A DNA stretch of 64,000 bases. Source: Anaerolineales bacterium. Lineage in GTDB: Bacteria > Chloroflexota > Anaerolineae > Anaerolineales > UBA4823. The stretch is from the NCBI GenBank assembly GCA_003105035.1, contig PQAL01000043.1, forward strand, positions 162,014-226,013, read 5' to 3'. Position numbers and translations under genes: made by a program. A model generated the notes under the pieces. It did not search any database. It was not told where the DNA came from and saw nothing but the letters and a program-made list of their open reading frames with translations. This document shows, piece after piece, positions 8,094 to 15,973 of the stretch. Position 1 is the first letter of the stretch. The number at the start of each line of letters is the position of its first letter.

Positions 8094-9008
8094 CTATTTC
8101 TGACCAAGGATGGGAATGCCAAATTTGACTTCCAAGGCACCCTGGCGTGGACAGGCTCCGACGCATTCCAGGCAGCCTATGCAATCCGCGCTGGTTATGC
8201 TGGATGCAGTGTGCACCTCCAAGCCCATCGGACAGGCTGTCGTGCATACTTTGCATACCTTGCATGCATTTTTTTCGCGTTTAAGATACATGGGGCTGAA
8301 TTTTCCCAGTAGGCTGCTGGCTGCTCCAAGTGGACAGGCATAGCGGCACCATGGTCGTTCAACAAAGAATGAAGCGACCAATGTAATTCCTAAGACCACG
8401 ATGCCTGCTGTAAAGCTGAACTCAGTAATATTGATCAGCGCAGACCAGGGATCGTAATCGCGGAATACCATCACGCCATACACCGCTGTGCCAATAATCG
8501 CCCAGGCCAGGATGAAGTATTTCATTAGCCGGAGGTAACGGTCCAGGAAGGCAAGAGAGGCTCCTCGTTTTTTTAGGTTTCTCATACCCCGGCGTACGCC
8601 AGGGAAACGCTTTTGGAGGAATGCGCTGAACCTGCTGACCAGGTCCTGAATAAAACCCAGCGGGCATATCCAGCCACAAAAGGCGGAACGGGTCAAAAAG
8701 GCATTAACCAGTACTGCGATCAAGATAACCAGGTTGGATAGGTGCGTATGTGGGACGAAACTGCCCCCACTGGTGATGTATTTGAATAATGTTTCCAGAC
8801 CACCGAAGGGGCAATATGCTTCAGCGGAAGCTGTTATATTCTTGGCAGCTTCTCCCGCCAGGGTGTGCTGAAGAATGACTACCAGGATAAATAAAGCAAA
8901 AGCCAATTGTGAGATCCGACGCATTGTTCGATGCGTGAGCAAGGATTTCCACCCACGCAGCCGAGGCTTGACAAGACTCGGACTGACCGGTACAGGTTGC
9001 GATGTCAT
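8094..9008 (-). CDS. NapH/CcoG-like membrane polyferredoxin
   Basis: 304 aa. About four to five membrane segments (~30-50, 90-108, 165-185, 200-222) and several Cys motifs: CPFGG, CGWICPLG and CRYACPLGA (the CxxxCP pairs typical of NapH/NosR/RdxA-type proteins). Near the C-terminus are two classical 4Fe-4S motifs, CKVCKVCTTACP and CIGCLECVGACP. Such proteins pass electrons across or along the membrane to redox partners. No NapG, NosZ or Ccc genes lie nearby, so the partner is unknown. The flanking Crp/Fnr regulator and thioredoxin genes support a redox role. Confidence 0.88.
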   Translation of the reverse strand: MTSQPVPVSPSLVKPRLRGWKSLLTHRTMRRISQLAFALFILVVILQHTLAGEAAKNITASAEAYCPFGGLETLFKYITSGGSFVPHTHLSNLVILIAVLVNAFLTRSAFCGWICPLGFIQDLVSRFSAFLQKRFPGVRRGMRNLKKRGASLAFLDRYLRLMKYFILAWAIIGTAVYGVMVFRDYDPWSALINITEFSFTAGIVVLGITLVASFFVERPWCRYACPLGAASSLLGKFSPMYLKREKNACKVCKVCTTACPMGLEVHTASSITSADCIGCLECVGACPRQGALEVKFGIPILGQK

Positions 9009-9443
9009 TATATTAAGGCTCCAGGAAATAGAATTAGCCCAATATAAAGGAGTGATTTAATTATCTTGTGGATATCTTGTGAATATTCCGTGAATTTTTC
9101 AAAAATATCTTCCGAGGAGATCACACGTGCATGTGCGATTTATCAACGCGTTGATCGACAAATTCCAGCCGTCAGGCAGATGGCTGCAGCCAGTTGTTTG
9201 GAGTTCCTTCGATTAAACTCGAAATCTCAGCTATTGTGTTTGGGTGTGGTAAATTGCATAATGCTCCTCGGGCTACAGTGTTTACTGATCAGGCATGCTT
9301 GATATATAGATTAGGTTGTGGTTTCCTGGTGGAATAATGCAGGACTTGCTCCTGGTTATTGACCCTCTGGAATTACGAAAGCAGACGCATCAAAATTGTG
9401 GAGTATACTCACAAGAGATAGCCGGTTGCCAAAGAACAATAAA
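9009..9443. promoter_or_regulatory. Divergent regulatory region with several palindromes
   Basis: Between the Fe-S gene (minus) and the Crp/Fnr gene (plus). I see a 14-bp perfect palindrome ATCAACGCGTTGAT at 9142-9155 and a 20-bp imperfect palindrome at 9120-9139 (centre TGCA). Two TTGTG(G/A)ATAT-type direct repeats lie at about 9064-9085. At 9396-9414, TTGTG-GAGTATACTC-ACAA is near-symmetric and sits just before the regulator ATG. These are candidate operators for a Crp/Fnr-type protein. A 78-codon TTG frame at 9066-9302 has no support. Confidence 0.45.
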
Positions 9444-10118
9444 ATGATAAGCCCCGAACAATTCAATCACCTTGCTAAGGTTTTGCCCGTTCTCAAAAAT
9501 GCTGGCCCTGATTTATTGCGAGAAATACAGCAAAAAGCATTCTATGCACACATTCCTGCAGGTCGCGATGTGTTTTTGGAGGACGACAGGGCAGATGCGA
9601 TTGCCCTGCTGATCTCTGGCGTTGTTCGCGTGTACAAGATTGGTGAAACGGGGCGTGAGATCACCCTGTATCGTTTTGGGAATGGTGAGTCTTGTATCTT
9701 GACTGCCAATGCCATCCTGAGCCAGAAGAATTTTCCCGCGATTGCCACGGTTGAGAAAGATGCTGAGGCAGTCATGATCCCAGCAGAAACTTTCAGGGAT
9801 TGGGTCAGACGCTATGATTTATGGCGTGAATTTGTCTTTGATCTGCTATCTGAAAGGCTTTCATCGGTTATGGAAATTGTGGAGGAGGTGGCTTTTCATC
9901 GGATGGACGCGAGAGTTGTTGCGTTTCTATCCGAGAGAATGGATCAGTCTGATTCGATCCAAATCACGCACCAGGAGATTGCAGGAGAGTTGGGTAGCTC
10001 GCGGGAAGTGATCAGCCGTATCCTCGAGGATTTTTCTGCTTTAGGAATGATCAGTGTATCCAGAGGGACGATCAAGGTATTGGATCGCAAAGCTTTACAA
10101 GCTCGGTCAATTATGTGA
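9444..10118 (+). CDS. Crp/Fnr-family transcription regulator
   Basis: 224 aa from the ATG at 9444; a TTG 16 codons upstream is less likely. It has a cyclic-nucleotide-like beta-barrel (~20-125; IPAGRDVFLEDDRADAIALL, GESC), a long dimer helix (~130-150) and a C-terminal winged helix with the HTH EIAGELGSSREVISRILEDF. Only one cysteine is seen, so it is not an FNR-type [4Fe-4S] sensor. It is followed by the DUF2892 gene with an intervening palindromic site that overlaps its own stop codon. It probably regulates the DUF2892/thioredoxin genes and perhaps the divergent Fe-S operon. Confidence 0.9.
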   Translation: MISPEQFNHLAKVLPVLKNAGPDLLREIQQKAFYAHIPAGRDVFLEDDRADAIALLISGVVRVYKIGETGREITLYRFGNGESCILTANAILSQKNFPAIATVEKDAEAVMIPAETFRDWVRRYDLWREFVFDLLSERLSSVMEIVEEVAFHRMDARVVAFLSERMDQSDSIQITHQEIAGELGSSREVISRILEDFSALGMISVSRGTIKVLDRKALQARSIM

Positions 10119-10155
10119 CTAAGTCACAGACAATTTTATTCATTTCTCCTATACT
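10114..10155 (+). promoter_or_regulatory. Crp/Fnr-type operator at -41 of DUF2892 promoter
   Basis: TGTGACTAAGTCACA at 10114-10128 is a perfect palindrome (7-bp arms, 1 centre base) of the Crp/Fnr kind. A -10 hexamer TATACT sits at 10150-10155 with no good -35. A start near 10162 would put the site centre at about -41, the class II activation position. The left arm overlaps the TGA stop of the upstream regulator gene. Confidence 0.7.
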
Positions 10156-10202
10156 TGGGGCAGAATTAATTCAAATCAAAAAGATATATAGGAGAGTATA
10201 AA

Positions 10203-10430
10203 ATGAATCCCTTTGTTAAATTTATGTCTTCCCCCACTGGCCGCATTACCCGAATTATCGCTGGTATTGCCCTCCTCGCTCTCGGTTTAACGGTTGTTCA
10301 TGGATTGGGCGGGACCATCCTGGCGATTGTTGGCCTTCTACCTCTGGTTGCCGGATTGTTTGACTTCTGTGTTTTCGCTCCACTGTTTGGTGCACCGTTG
10401 AGTGGCAAACAGGTTCGCTCAGACAGATAA
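10203..10430 (+). CDS. DUF2892 small membrane protein
   Basis: 75 aa, two hydrophobic helices (~18-34 and ~36-58) and the family signature around FDFCVFAPLFG with C56 (compare the membrane part of rhodanese YgaP). Strong ribosome-binding site TAGGAGAG. It lies between the Crp/Fnr regulator and a thioredoxin that carries the same type of membrane domain. In related systems this domain handles persulfide or thiol chemistry at the membrane; here that is an inference. Confidence 0.88.
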   Translation: MNPFVKFMSSPTGRITRIIAGIALLALGLTVVHGLGGTILAIVGLLPLVAGLFDFCVFAPLFGAPLSGKQVRSDR

Positions 10431-10524
10431 TTGATAAATCAATTTCAATCAAACAAAATGTGCCGATACTGGGGAAGTTGGATTGCTTCACTCCAGTTTA
10501 GGCATTTGGTATAAGGAATATCAT

Positions 10525-11064
10525 ATGTCTAAAGTGGATTTTTTTGAAAAACTGAGCAAATCACCTAAACCGGTGATTGTTGATTTCTGGGCACCCTGGT
10601 GCGGTCCCTGCCGGGTAATCGGACCAGCAATTGAACAATTGGCGCGCGAGTACACTGGTCGAGTTGAGGTTTGGAAGGTAAACGCTGATAACGAGCCAGA
10701 TCTCATGCGTTCCTTACGGATTTTCGGAATCCCAACTGTAATTGCTTTTCATGGTGGACAGGAGGTAATACGACGCACTGGGGCAGCACCTGCCAGGGAC
10801 CTTCAAGCACTGTTCGAAGCAGCTCTATCGGGGAATAAACCAGGGCGAATCAGTCCATCACCTTCTCAACGGACATCACGACTAGTAGTTGGACTGGTCT
10901 TGATCATCCTGGCCATAGTGATTGGTTTGTCGGGAATTACCTGGCTGCTGGCAGGATTAGGTGCGTTAATCATGTTTAGTGGTGTCTATGATCGCTGTCC
11001 GATCTACCGCATGCTTTCAACGCGATTAGCAGATATTTTTGTAAAGAAATCAGTCGACATGTAA
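10525..11064 (+). CDS. Thioredoxin fused to a C-terminal DUF2892 membrane domain
   Basis: 179 aa from the ATG at 10525, with AAGGAA upstream; the TTG at 10483 is unlikely. The thioredoxin domain (~5-105) carries FWAPWCGPCR with C26/C29 and the cis-Pro loop FGIPTVIAF. A linker then leads to two membrane helices (~118-137, 139-156) and a YDRCPIYR motif matching the DUF2892 cysteine. The N-terminus has no signal, so the thioredoxin part faces the cytoplasm. The arrangement copies YgaP (rhodanese-DUF2892) with thioredoxin in place of rhodanese. Likely co-transcribed with the DUF2892 gene 94 nt upstream. Confidence 0.9.
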   Translation: MSKVDFFEKLSKSPKPVIVDFWAPWCGPCRVIGPAIEQLAREYTGRVEVWKVNADNEPDLMRSLRIFGIPTVIAFHGGQEVIRRTGAAPARDLQALFEAALSGNKPGRISPSPSQRTSRLVVGLVLIILAIVIGLSGITWLLAGLGALIMFSGVYDRCPIYRMLSTRLADIFVKKSVDM

Positions 11065-11139
11065 AATAAAAATCCTCATTGACTGGGTTGGGTAAGCATC
11101 ACAAATAGGGATGCGAATATCATAGTTTGTTTTCATCTT

Positions 11140-11170
11140 CAGACGGCTAAGAACTGCCGTCTGATTTTTT
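11140..11170 (+). terminator. Intrinsic terminator after thioredoxin gene
   Basis: Perfect 8-bp stem CAGACGGC/GCCGTCTG (11140-11147, 11156-11163) with an 8-nt loop, followed by ATTTTTT. Confidence 0.9.
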
Positions 11171-11220
11171 ACCTTTGAATAGTTTTATCGTAGACACACA
11201 CATTAAAATGGTACATACTA

Positions 11221-11249
11221 TTGAAAAAATTACGAAATTGTACTATAAT
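11221..11249 (+). promoter_or_regulatory. Promoter of the XRE-cupin gene
   Basis: TTGAAA at 11221-11226, 17-bp spacer, TATAAT at 11244-11249. The gene follows at 11285 with AAGGAG as ribosome-binding site. Confidence 0.8.
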
Positions 11250-11284
11250 ATTAGTTGTCACACTTGATTTAAGGAGAAATATTA

Positions 11285-11983
11285 ATGGCAAACCATAGTA
11301 ATACAAATGCGACTCCTTCTATAAGTAATCGGCAAATGCATCAACGTCGAAAAAGGAAAACTCAGCTTCCAGAATTAAATTCTAGCCATTCGACACCTCC
11401 TTTGATTGATGTAGGTCGTAATTTGCACAACCTTCGAAACAATCGTGGTTTGTCGATGCGCACACTGGCAGGGTTGAGTGGGCTAAACGTCAATACGCTA
11501 AGTTTGATTGAAAACGGGAAAACCTCTCCGAGTGTCAGCACGTTGCAACAACTTGCGAGTGCGCTTGCTGTTCCCATCACAGCTTTTTTCGAAACTGTTG
11601 TCACCAAGAATAACATTTCCTATCAGAAAACAGGGCAACGTCCACAAGCAGCATTTACTTATGGGACCGTAGCAGATTTAGGAGCGGGTCTGACACTGCG
11701 TGGTGGGCAGCCGTTGCTAGTCACACTCGAACCAAAGGCAAACAGTGGCTCAACCCCTATCGTTCACACTGGACATGAATTTGTTTTCTGCCTTGAAGGG
11801 AAGCTTGCTTATACCATTGAAGATCATACTTTTATGCTTGATCCAGGCGACAGCTTGCTTTTTGAAGCTCAACTACCTCACCTTTGGCAAAATGTAGGCG
11901 AAACCATCTCTAAATCATTGCTGATCATGTGTCCGGCAGACGAAAGTGATCACCCGGAAGATCGTCATTTTAAAGCTGAGTAA
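11285..11983 (+). CDS. XRE-family regulator with cupin domain
   Basis: 232 aa. A basic N-terminus (RRKRK) precedes an XRE helix-turn-helix (~43-100; LHNLRNNRGLSMRTLAGLSG, LIENGKTSPSVSTLQQLA). The C-terminal cupin (~130-222) has HTGHEFVFCLEGKL and DPGDSLLFEAQLPHLWQN with the expected His/Glu positions. Regulators of this build bind a small ligand in the cupin. The cytochrome and NifX-like genes follow in the same direction (60 nt and 30 nt gaps), so it may govern them. Confidence 0.9.
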   Translation: MANHSNTNATPSISNRQMHQRRKRKTQLPELNSSHSTPPLIDVGRNLHNLRNNRGLSMRTLAGLSGLNVNTLSLIENGKTSPSVSTLQQLASALAVPITAFFETVVTKNNISYQKTGQRPQAAFTYGTVADLGAGLTLRGGQPLLVTLEPKANSGSTPIVHTGHEFVFCLEGKLAYTIEDHTFMLDPGDSLLFEAQLPHLWQNVGETISKSLLIMCPADESDHPEDRHFKAE

Positions 11984-12043
11984 CCTGCCTCATCAGCAAT
12001 CGCTCCAGCCACAGGAAATTACGGCATCGTAAGGAGGTTACCA

Positions 12044-12607
12044 ATGTCTCAGAAAAGTTTTTTTGTAATAATCTGTGTAGGAATGCTTTTTTTAGGAATA
12101 GGCTTTCTTATTTGGGTTATGACACCTTCGCCTGTGTTCGCTCAATGTGGCAGTAACCCACCACCTGACTCATCCTGTTACACCTGTCATGTCCAAGAAG
12201 ACCCAGTTGCAGCGAATGGTGAATGGCATGGCGTTCATGCAAGGAAGGATTGCTGTGCAAAATGTCACGGGGGAAACTGCTCAACCATGGACAAAGACTT
12301 AGCTCATCAGGGTATAGTCGCCAACCCGGTGAGTGATATCTATACCAATTGCCATAGCTGCCATCCGGATGATTACCAAACGAGGGCTGATATTTTTGCA
12401 AATAAACTGGATATCATACCCGGTAGTATTGCGACACCTACGCCTGCCCCATCCGGAAAGGTATTGGCAGCTCCTCTGGTTATCCTTCCATCACCTGTAT
12501 CGACGACATCATTTGCTTTGCCGCTACCGCTTATATTGGGCGGTTCATCAATTATCATTTTATTTATTTTGGGCATCATTATACTAATCACACGTTTACG
12601 TGGTTAA
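12044..12607 (+). CDS. Small membrane-anchored multiheme cytochrome c
   Basis: 187 aa. An N-terminal signal or anchor (~6-33) is followed by three CxxCH heme sites: C45YTCH49, CAKCH ending H75, and CHSCH ending H107. A Pro-rich linker and a C-terminal membrane helix (~158-184) complete it. The extra Cys/His around CCAKCHGGNC could bind or ligate another cofactor. It has a strong ribosome-binding site (AAGGAGG). It resembles small NapC/NirT-like or cytochrome c7-like electron carriers, but with both ends membrane-bound. Its redox partner is not evident. Confidence 0.85.
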   Translation: MSQKSFFVIICVGMLFLGIGFLIWVMTPSPVFAQCGSNPPPDSSCYTCHVQEDPVAANGEWHGVHARKDCCAKCHGGNCSTMDKDLAHQGIVANPVSDIYTNCHSCHPDDYQTRADIFANKLDIIPGSIATPTPAPSGKVLAAPLVILPSPVSTTSFALPLPLILGGSSIIILFILGIIILITRLRG

Positions 12608-12637
12608 TAAAATATATAGATAGACAGGAGTATCCTC

Positions 12638-13033
12638 ATGAAAATTGCTGCAATCACTGATGATGGTCAGACTATCAGCCAGCACTTTGGACGTGCAAAC
12701 TATTATTTAGTTGTAACGGTTGAAAATGGTCAGCTCGTAACTCGCGAAATGCGTGACAAATTGAGTCACACCCATTTTGCGAATGAGCCTCATACTTCAT
12801 CACCAAGCCACGCGCATGGATTTGGTGCAGAGGAGCAAGGCCGCCATGCTCGTATGGCACAGGCTATTACCGACTGCCAAGTCTTGTTATGCCGTGGGAT
12901 GGGCATGGGCGCTTACGAGAGCATGAAGGAGTATGGTATCAAGCCCATTGTCACCAGTATTGTAACCATTGACGAAGCAATAAAGGCTTACCTTGATGGT
13001 AGCATTGTAGATCACGTCGATCGCTTGCACTAA
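12638..13033 (+). CDS. NifX/NifB-C-terminal-like (dinitrogenase iron-molybdenum cofactor) protein
   Basis: 131 aa. The MKIAAITDDGQTISQHFGRANYYLVV start and the LCRGMGMGAYESMKEYGIKP and TIDEAIKAYLDGSI ends are typical of the NifX/NafY-like metallocluster-binding domain. A His-rich insert (SHTHF...EPHTSSPSHAHG) lies at ~43-60. There are no nif genes here, so the role is generic metal or cluster binding. Ribosome-binding site ACAGGAGT. It is the third gene of the XRE-cytochrome group. Confidence 0.88.
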   Translation: MKIAAITDDGQTISQHFGRANYYLVVTVENGQLVTREMRDKLSHTHFANEPHTSSPSHAHGFGAEEQGRHARMAQAITDCQVLLCRGMGMGAYESMKEYGIKPIVTSIVTIDEAIKAYLDGSIVDHVDRLH

Positions 13034-13087
13034 ATGATTGGTGATTCAACAATCACTATTCAATCATCATGTCTCGCAATTGTTTGT

Positions 13088-13116
13088 TGGGCGTTCGATT
13101 CACCCTTGGACCACCA
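13088..13116 (+). pseudogene. 3' remnant of a tRNA gene
   Basis: The bases read as a tRNA 3' end. T arm GGGCG / CACCC (one mismatch) encloses the loop TTCGATT. Then comes a 3' acceptor strand TTGGACC, discriminator A and CCA. No matching 5' half (GGTCCAA) or anticodon arm lies upstream. Aligned to tRNA-Lys at 4011 the last ~34 nt share about three quarters of bases. A hairpin terminator follows 12 nt later, as behind a real tRNA. Confidence 0.55.
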
Positions 13117-13127
13117 AAATGGCCTTG

Positions 13128-13165
13128 AGAAGCTTGACCGGACTGCTGTCAAGCTTCTTGTGTTT
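13128..13165 (+). terminator. Terminator behind the tRNA remnant
   Basis: 11-bp perfect stem (13128-13138 with 13148-13158), 9-nt loop, then TGTGTTTAAT. A weaker hairpin lies just after the NifX-like stop codon (about 13034-13068). The rest of the 13034-13377 gap holds no gene. Confidence 0.65.
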
Positions 13166-13305
13166 AATAGAGGATGAGGACAAATAAGCCCTTGACGCTC
13201 TCCAGCTGAGCAATATAAGGGCGGACACGTCAGTAATGGGAACTATCCACCCACACAGAACGCTGTTTATCAGGAAATTCTACGTTTCAATCTGAAATAA
13301 TGCAA

Positions 13306-13338
13306 TGGGGCTGCCCCAATTCCTATAGGACAGCCCCA
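13306..13338 (-). terminator. Terminator of the GntR-to-kinase operon
   Basis: TGGGGCTG (13306-13313) pairs with CAGCCCCA (13331-13338). It lies 40 nt past the GntR stop codon on the minus strand. The T-tract is weak. Confidence 0.55.
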
Positions 13339-13377
13339 AACATTTCAGGCTTATTTGCCTTGTTAACCCACGGTTGG

Positions 13378-14127
13378 TTATCCTTCCGTGCGGTGCATGC
13401 GTGCCACCAGTTGGTAGCGCCCCGCATGGAACACGATGCGGGTATATTCCACAGGTTGGCCCTCCCGGTCAGTTGAGGTGCGCACCACGCGCATCACCGG
13501 GGCAGCGGTGTTGATACCCAGCAGGCGGGCTTCATCTCTGGAAGCCGAATCGGCTGAGATCAGATCGAGGGATTCCTGCGGGTAGGCATGATAGTCCTTT
13601 TCAAGGACGGTATATAAGGAGTGGTTATTCATATTTAAGCTCGCCAGGGCAGGGAAGCGGTCGTGCGACAGATAAATTTCCTCGATGGCGAAGGGCAGAC
13701 CTTTAGCCAGGCGCAGGTTCTTCAAGTGGATCACCGTCGCCGCGGGGGGCAAGTGAAGCCCTTGCCTGACCTCCTCGCTTGTAGGGATCACTTCTTGAAG
13801 CAGGACCTGGTTCGTAGGCTCAAGGGCTTCAATGGACAAGTCTTCGGTAGTGCTGAACAGCGGCCCGGTGACCATGAAGCGGTGTTTCATCACTGGCGCA
13901 ACAAAGGTACCCTTGGCGCGCATACGGATCAACAGGCCTTCGGTAACAAGCTCGCGCATTGCGCGGTGCACCACCAGCCGGCTGATCCCCAATTGCTCGC
14001 TCAGGCTATACTCGCCGGGCAGACAATCGCCTGGCTTCAGCTCACCTGAGGCGATCAGGGCTTTCACCTTTTCCTTGAGCTGGTGATAATATGGAACCGC
14101 GGATTGCTTGTCTATGGTGATGTTCAC
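13378..14127 (-). CDS. GntR/HutC-family regulator with UTRA domain
   Basis: 249 aa from a GTG start at 14127 with GAGG upstream. N-terminal winged helix (~10-76; LPGEYSLSEQLGISRLVVHRA and the wing LIRMRAKGTFV) and C-terminal UTRA ligand domain (~95-243; VIHLKNLRLAKGLPFAIEEIY, FPAL, VVRTSTDREGQPVEYTR). It is the last gene of the minus-strand catabolic operon. A HutC-like box TGTATATACA sits upstream of the first gene (19548-19557), which suggests feedback control of the whole unit by its own substrate. Confidence 0.93.
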   Translation of the reverse strand: MNITIDKQSAVPYYHQLKEKVKALIASGELKPGDCLPGEYSLSEQLGISRLVVHRAMRELVTEGLLIRMRAKGTFVAPVMKHRFMVTGPLFSTTEDLSIEALEPTNQVLLQEVIPTSEEVRQGLHLPPAATVIHLKNLRLAKGLPFAIEEIYLSHDRFPALASLNMNNHSLYTVLEKDYHAYPQESLDLISADSASRDEARLLGINTAAPVMRVVRTSTDREGQPVEYTRIVFHAGRYQLVARMHRTEG

Positions 14128-14167
14128 CTTTTACCTCACCTGATGATCATTACTACCAATAATCGGG

Positions 14168-15967
14168 CTAGAGAACTTCGCCAAGCGGACGCCCGGTAAG
14201 TGGGTCCCAGCCCAGCTCTTCATAGGCACCAGCCAGCAGGGTGGGCATGTCTGGGACAATGCCTTGTGTGCCACCTTCATTGAGCGGCTGTAGAAGAAGC
14301 TCCGGCAGGCGGTCATTGGCTTTGGTCAACCCCAGCTTAAAATTCAGCAGGCGTTTGATATTGACGATGCGCTTGCCGAGGGGGATCAAATCCAACAAAT
14401 CCAGGTTCCAACCCGTAGCAGCGTTGATAAGCTCAGTGAGCAGGCTGGCTGGTGGGTTTTCAAACTGGCACAGGATGAGTGAATTGTACAGGTTGCGCCA
14501 GGCCTGGGTACGGGCAGCCATGCGCCCCTTTTCAACCGAATTCTCCTGGCGGTCCCCGGGAGGCAAGCCGATTTCAATGCCTCCCTCTTGGCCCAGGTCG
14601 AGGGTGAACATGTCGCCTTCCATATGGCAGGCGCCTCGGGGCGAGAGGGCATAAGTGACGGCCATGCCCACATAGGCGCGCGGGTCGTGCATGGGCACCT
14701 CAAGCCGGTTGACGGTGGCCGAAAGCTCCGGAACACCTACCCAGTCTGCCAGGGCGGCATTGCCATCTGCCAGCACATCACCAAAACCCTCCCGGCGGGC
14801 AGTCATCTCGATCAGGCGGAAGACCAGCTCGGGGTCACCATAATGGATTTCCAGTCCTTCCGTGTCTTTGGCAGTCAGCAGGCCACGGGTAAATAGCTCG
14901 CAAGCCAGGCCAATCGTTACACCCATGCTGATGACATCCAACCCGTAGCGATTACACAGGTGACCGGCATGGATGACCGCCGGCAAATCGAAGATCATGA
15001 GCAATGAGCCAAGCGCTGCTACGGTTTCGTATTCGGGCCCATCCACCTTTGGGTCATTATAGAGGTCTGTGTGAGTCTCCCGGCCGCAAGCGATGACACA
15101 CTTGTGGCAGGCAGTATTGCGGTTAAGGTACTTATCGGCTAGATCTACCCCGGAGAGATCATCGGCTTGAGAGTATTCTCCCAGCTGGAAATACAGAATG
15201 GGCATATCACCCAACATATGGCTCAGGTTTACACCACCGGCAGTGCCATACTGGCGCAGCGATTGGGCAAAGAAATCGTCTTTATATAACCCAAGGATGC
15301 GCTGGGTGAGGGCCTTGTAGTCCTTGGGTGCATAAAGCGGCACTTCCTCATGGCCACGTACTGCGATGGCTTTCAGGTTCTTGGAGCCCATCACCGCACC
15401 CAATCCGGTACGGGCGGCAAAACGACCGTGATCATTCGCAATCCCGGCCAGCCTGACCCGATTTTCACCTGCCAGGCCGATACAGCTCACCCGCACTCGC
15501 TCATCACCGAGCTCTTGACGTAGGTTTGCCTGGGTGGTGTACGGATCACTGCCCCATAAGTCGTTCGCCGGGTGCAAAGTTGCCTGGCCATCGATGATCG
15601 CCAGCCAGACAGGTTGATCGGCCCGGCCAGTGATGAGCACCCCATCGTAGCCAGCATAACGCAGCTCGGGTCCAAAAAAGCCGCCGCTATTGGCTTCTCC
15701 CCAAATACCCGTCAGTGGTGAGCGGGCACAAGCGCAATAACGACCGGCGGAAGTCAGGGAAGTGCCCACCAGAGGACCAGTAAGGAAGAGCAGGGGATTC
15801 TCAGAGCCAAGTGGATCGATGGTAACATCTAGGCGATCATAGAGATAGCGCGCCCCCAGGCCACTCCCGCCTACGAATCCACGGGTGTAGCCTTCGTCAA
15901 GAGCTTCATCCCACAGCCTGGAGTCTGTAAGATCCACCCGCAGGATCCTACCCATAAAACCGTTCAT
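14168..15967 (-). CDS. Aldehyde ferredoxin oxidoreductase (tungsten AOR family)
   Basis: 599 aa, full length for the AOR family. Visible landmarks are the N-terminal MNGFMGRILRVDLT and YTRGFVGGSGLGARYLYD, the pterin-binding region LTGP...TSAGRYCACARSPLTG and GEANSGGFFGPELRYAGYDG, AARTGLGAVMGSKNLKAIAV, and the 4Fe-4S motif CHKCVIACGR with a distal Cys (LILCQF). It oxidises aldehydes to acids with ferredoxin as acceptor, in the cytoplasm. It starts 6 nt after the SCP2 gene ends. In the context of an S1P-lyase-like enzyme its likely substrate is the aldehyde that enzyme releases; that is an inference. Confidence 0.95.
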   Translation of the reverse strand: MNGFMGRILRVDLTDSRLWDEALDEGYTRGFVGGSGLGARYLYDRLDVTIDPLGSENPLLFLTGPLVGTSLTSAGRYCACARSPLTGIWGEANSGGFFGPELRYAGYDGVLITGRADQPVWLAIIDGQATLHPANDLWGSDPYTTQANLRQELGDERVRVSCIGLAGENRVRLAGIANDHGRFAARTGLGAVMGSKNLKAIAVRGHEEVPLYAPKDYKALTQRILGLYKDDFFAQSLRQYGTAGGVNLSHMLGDMPILYFQLGEYSQADDLSGVDLADKYLNRNTACHKCVIACGRETHTDLYNDPKVDGPEYETVAALGSLLMIFDLPAVIHAGHLCNRYGLDVISMGVTIGLACELFTRGLLTAKDTEGLEIHYGDPELVFRLIEMTARREGFGDVLADGNAALADWVGVPELSATVNRLEVPMHDPRAYVGMAVTYALSPRGACHMEGDMFTLDLGQEGGIEIGLPPGDRQENSVEKGRMAARTQAWRNLYNSLILCQFENPPASLLTELINAATGWNLDLLDLIPLGKRIVNIKRLLNFKLGLTKANDRLPELLLQPLNEGGTQGIVPDMPTLLAGAYEELGWDPLTGRPLGEVL

Positions 15968-15973
15968 AAGTGA

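Noticed and set aside
8083-8265. N-terminal extension of the 7438 gene
   Set aside because: Would overlap the Fe-S gene and has no domain; the ATG at 8082 has a good ribosome-binding site and leads into a membrane anchor.
9066-9302. 78-codon plus-strand frame (TTG start)
   Set aside because: No ribosome-binding site, no domain; the region carries operators instead.
13034-13070. Hairpin just after the NifX-like gene as a terminator
   Set aside because: Outer arms are broken by a 4-nt bulge and there is no T-tract; the stronger terminator is at 13128.
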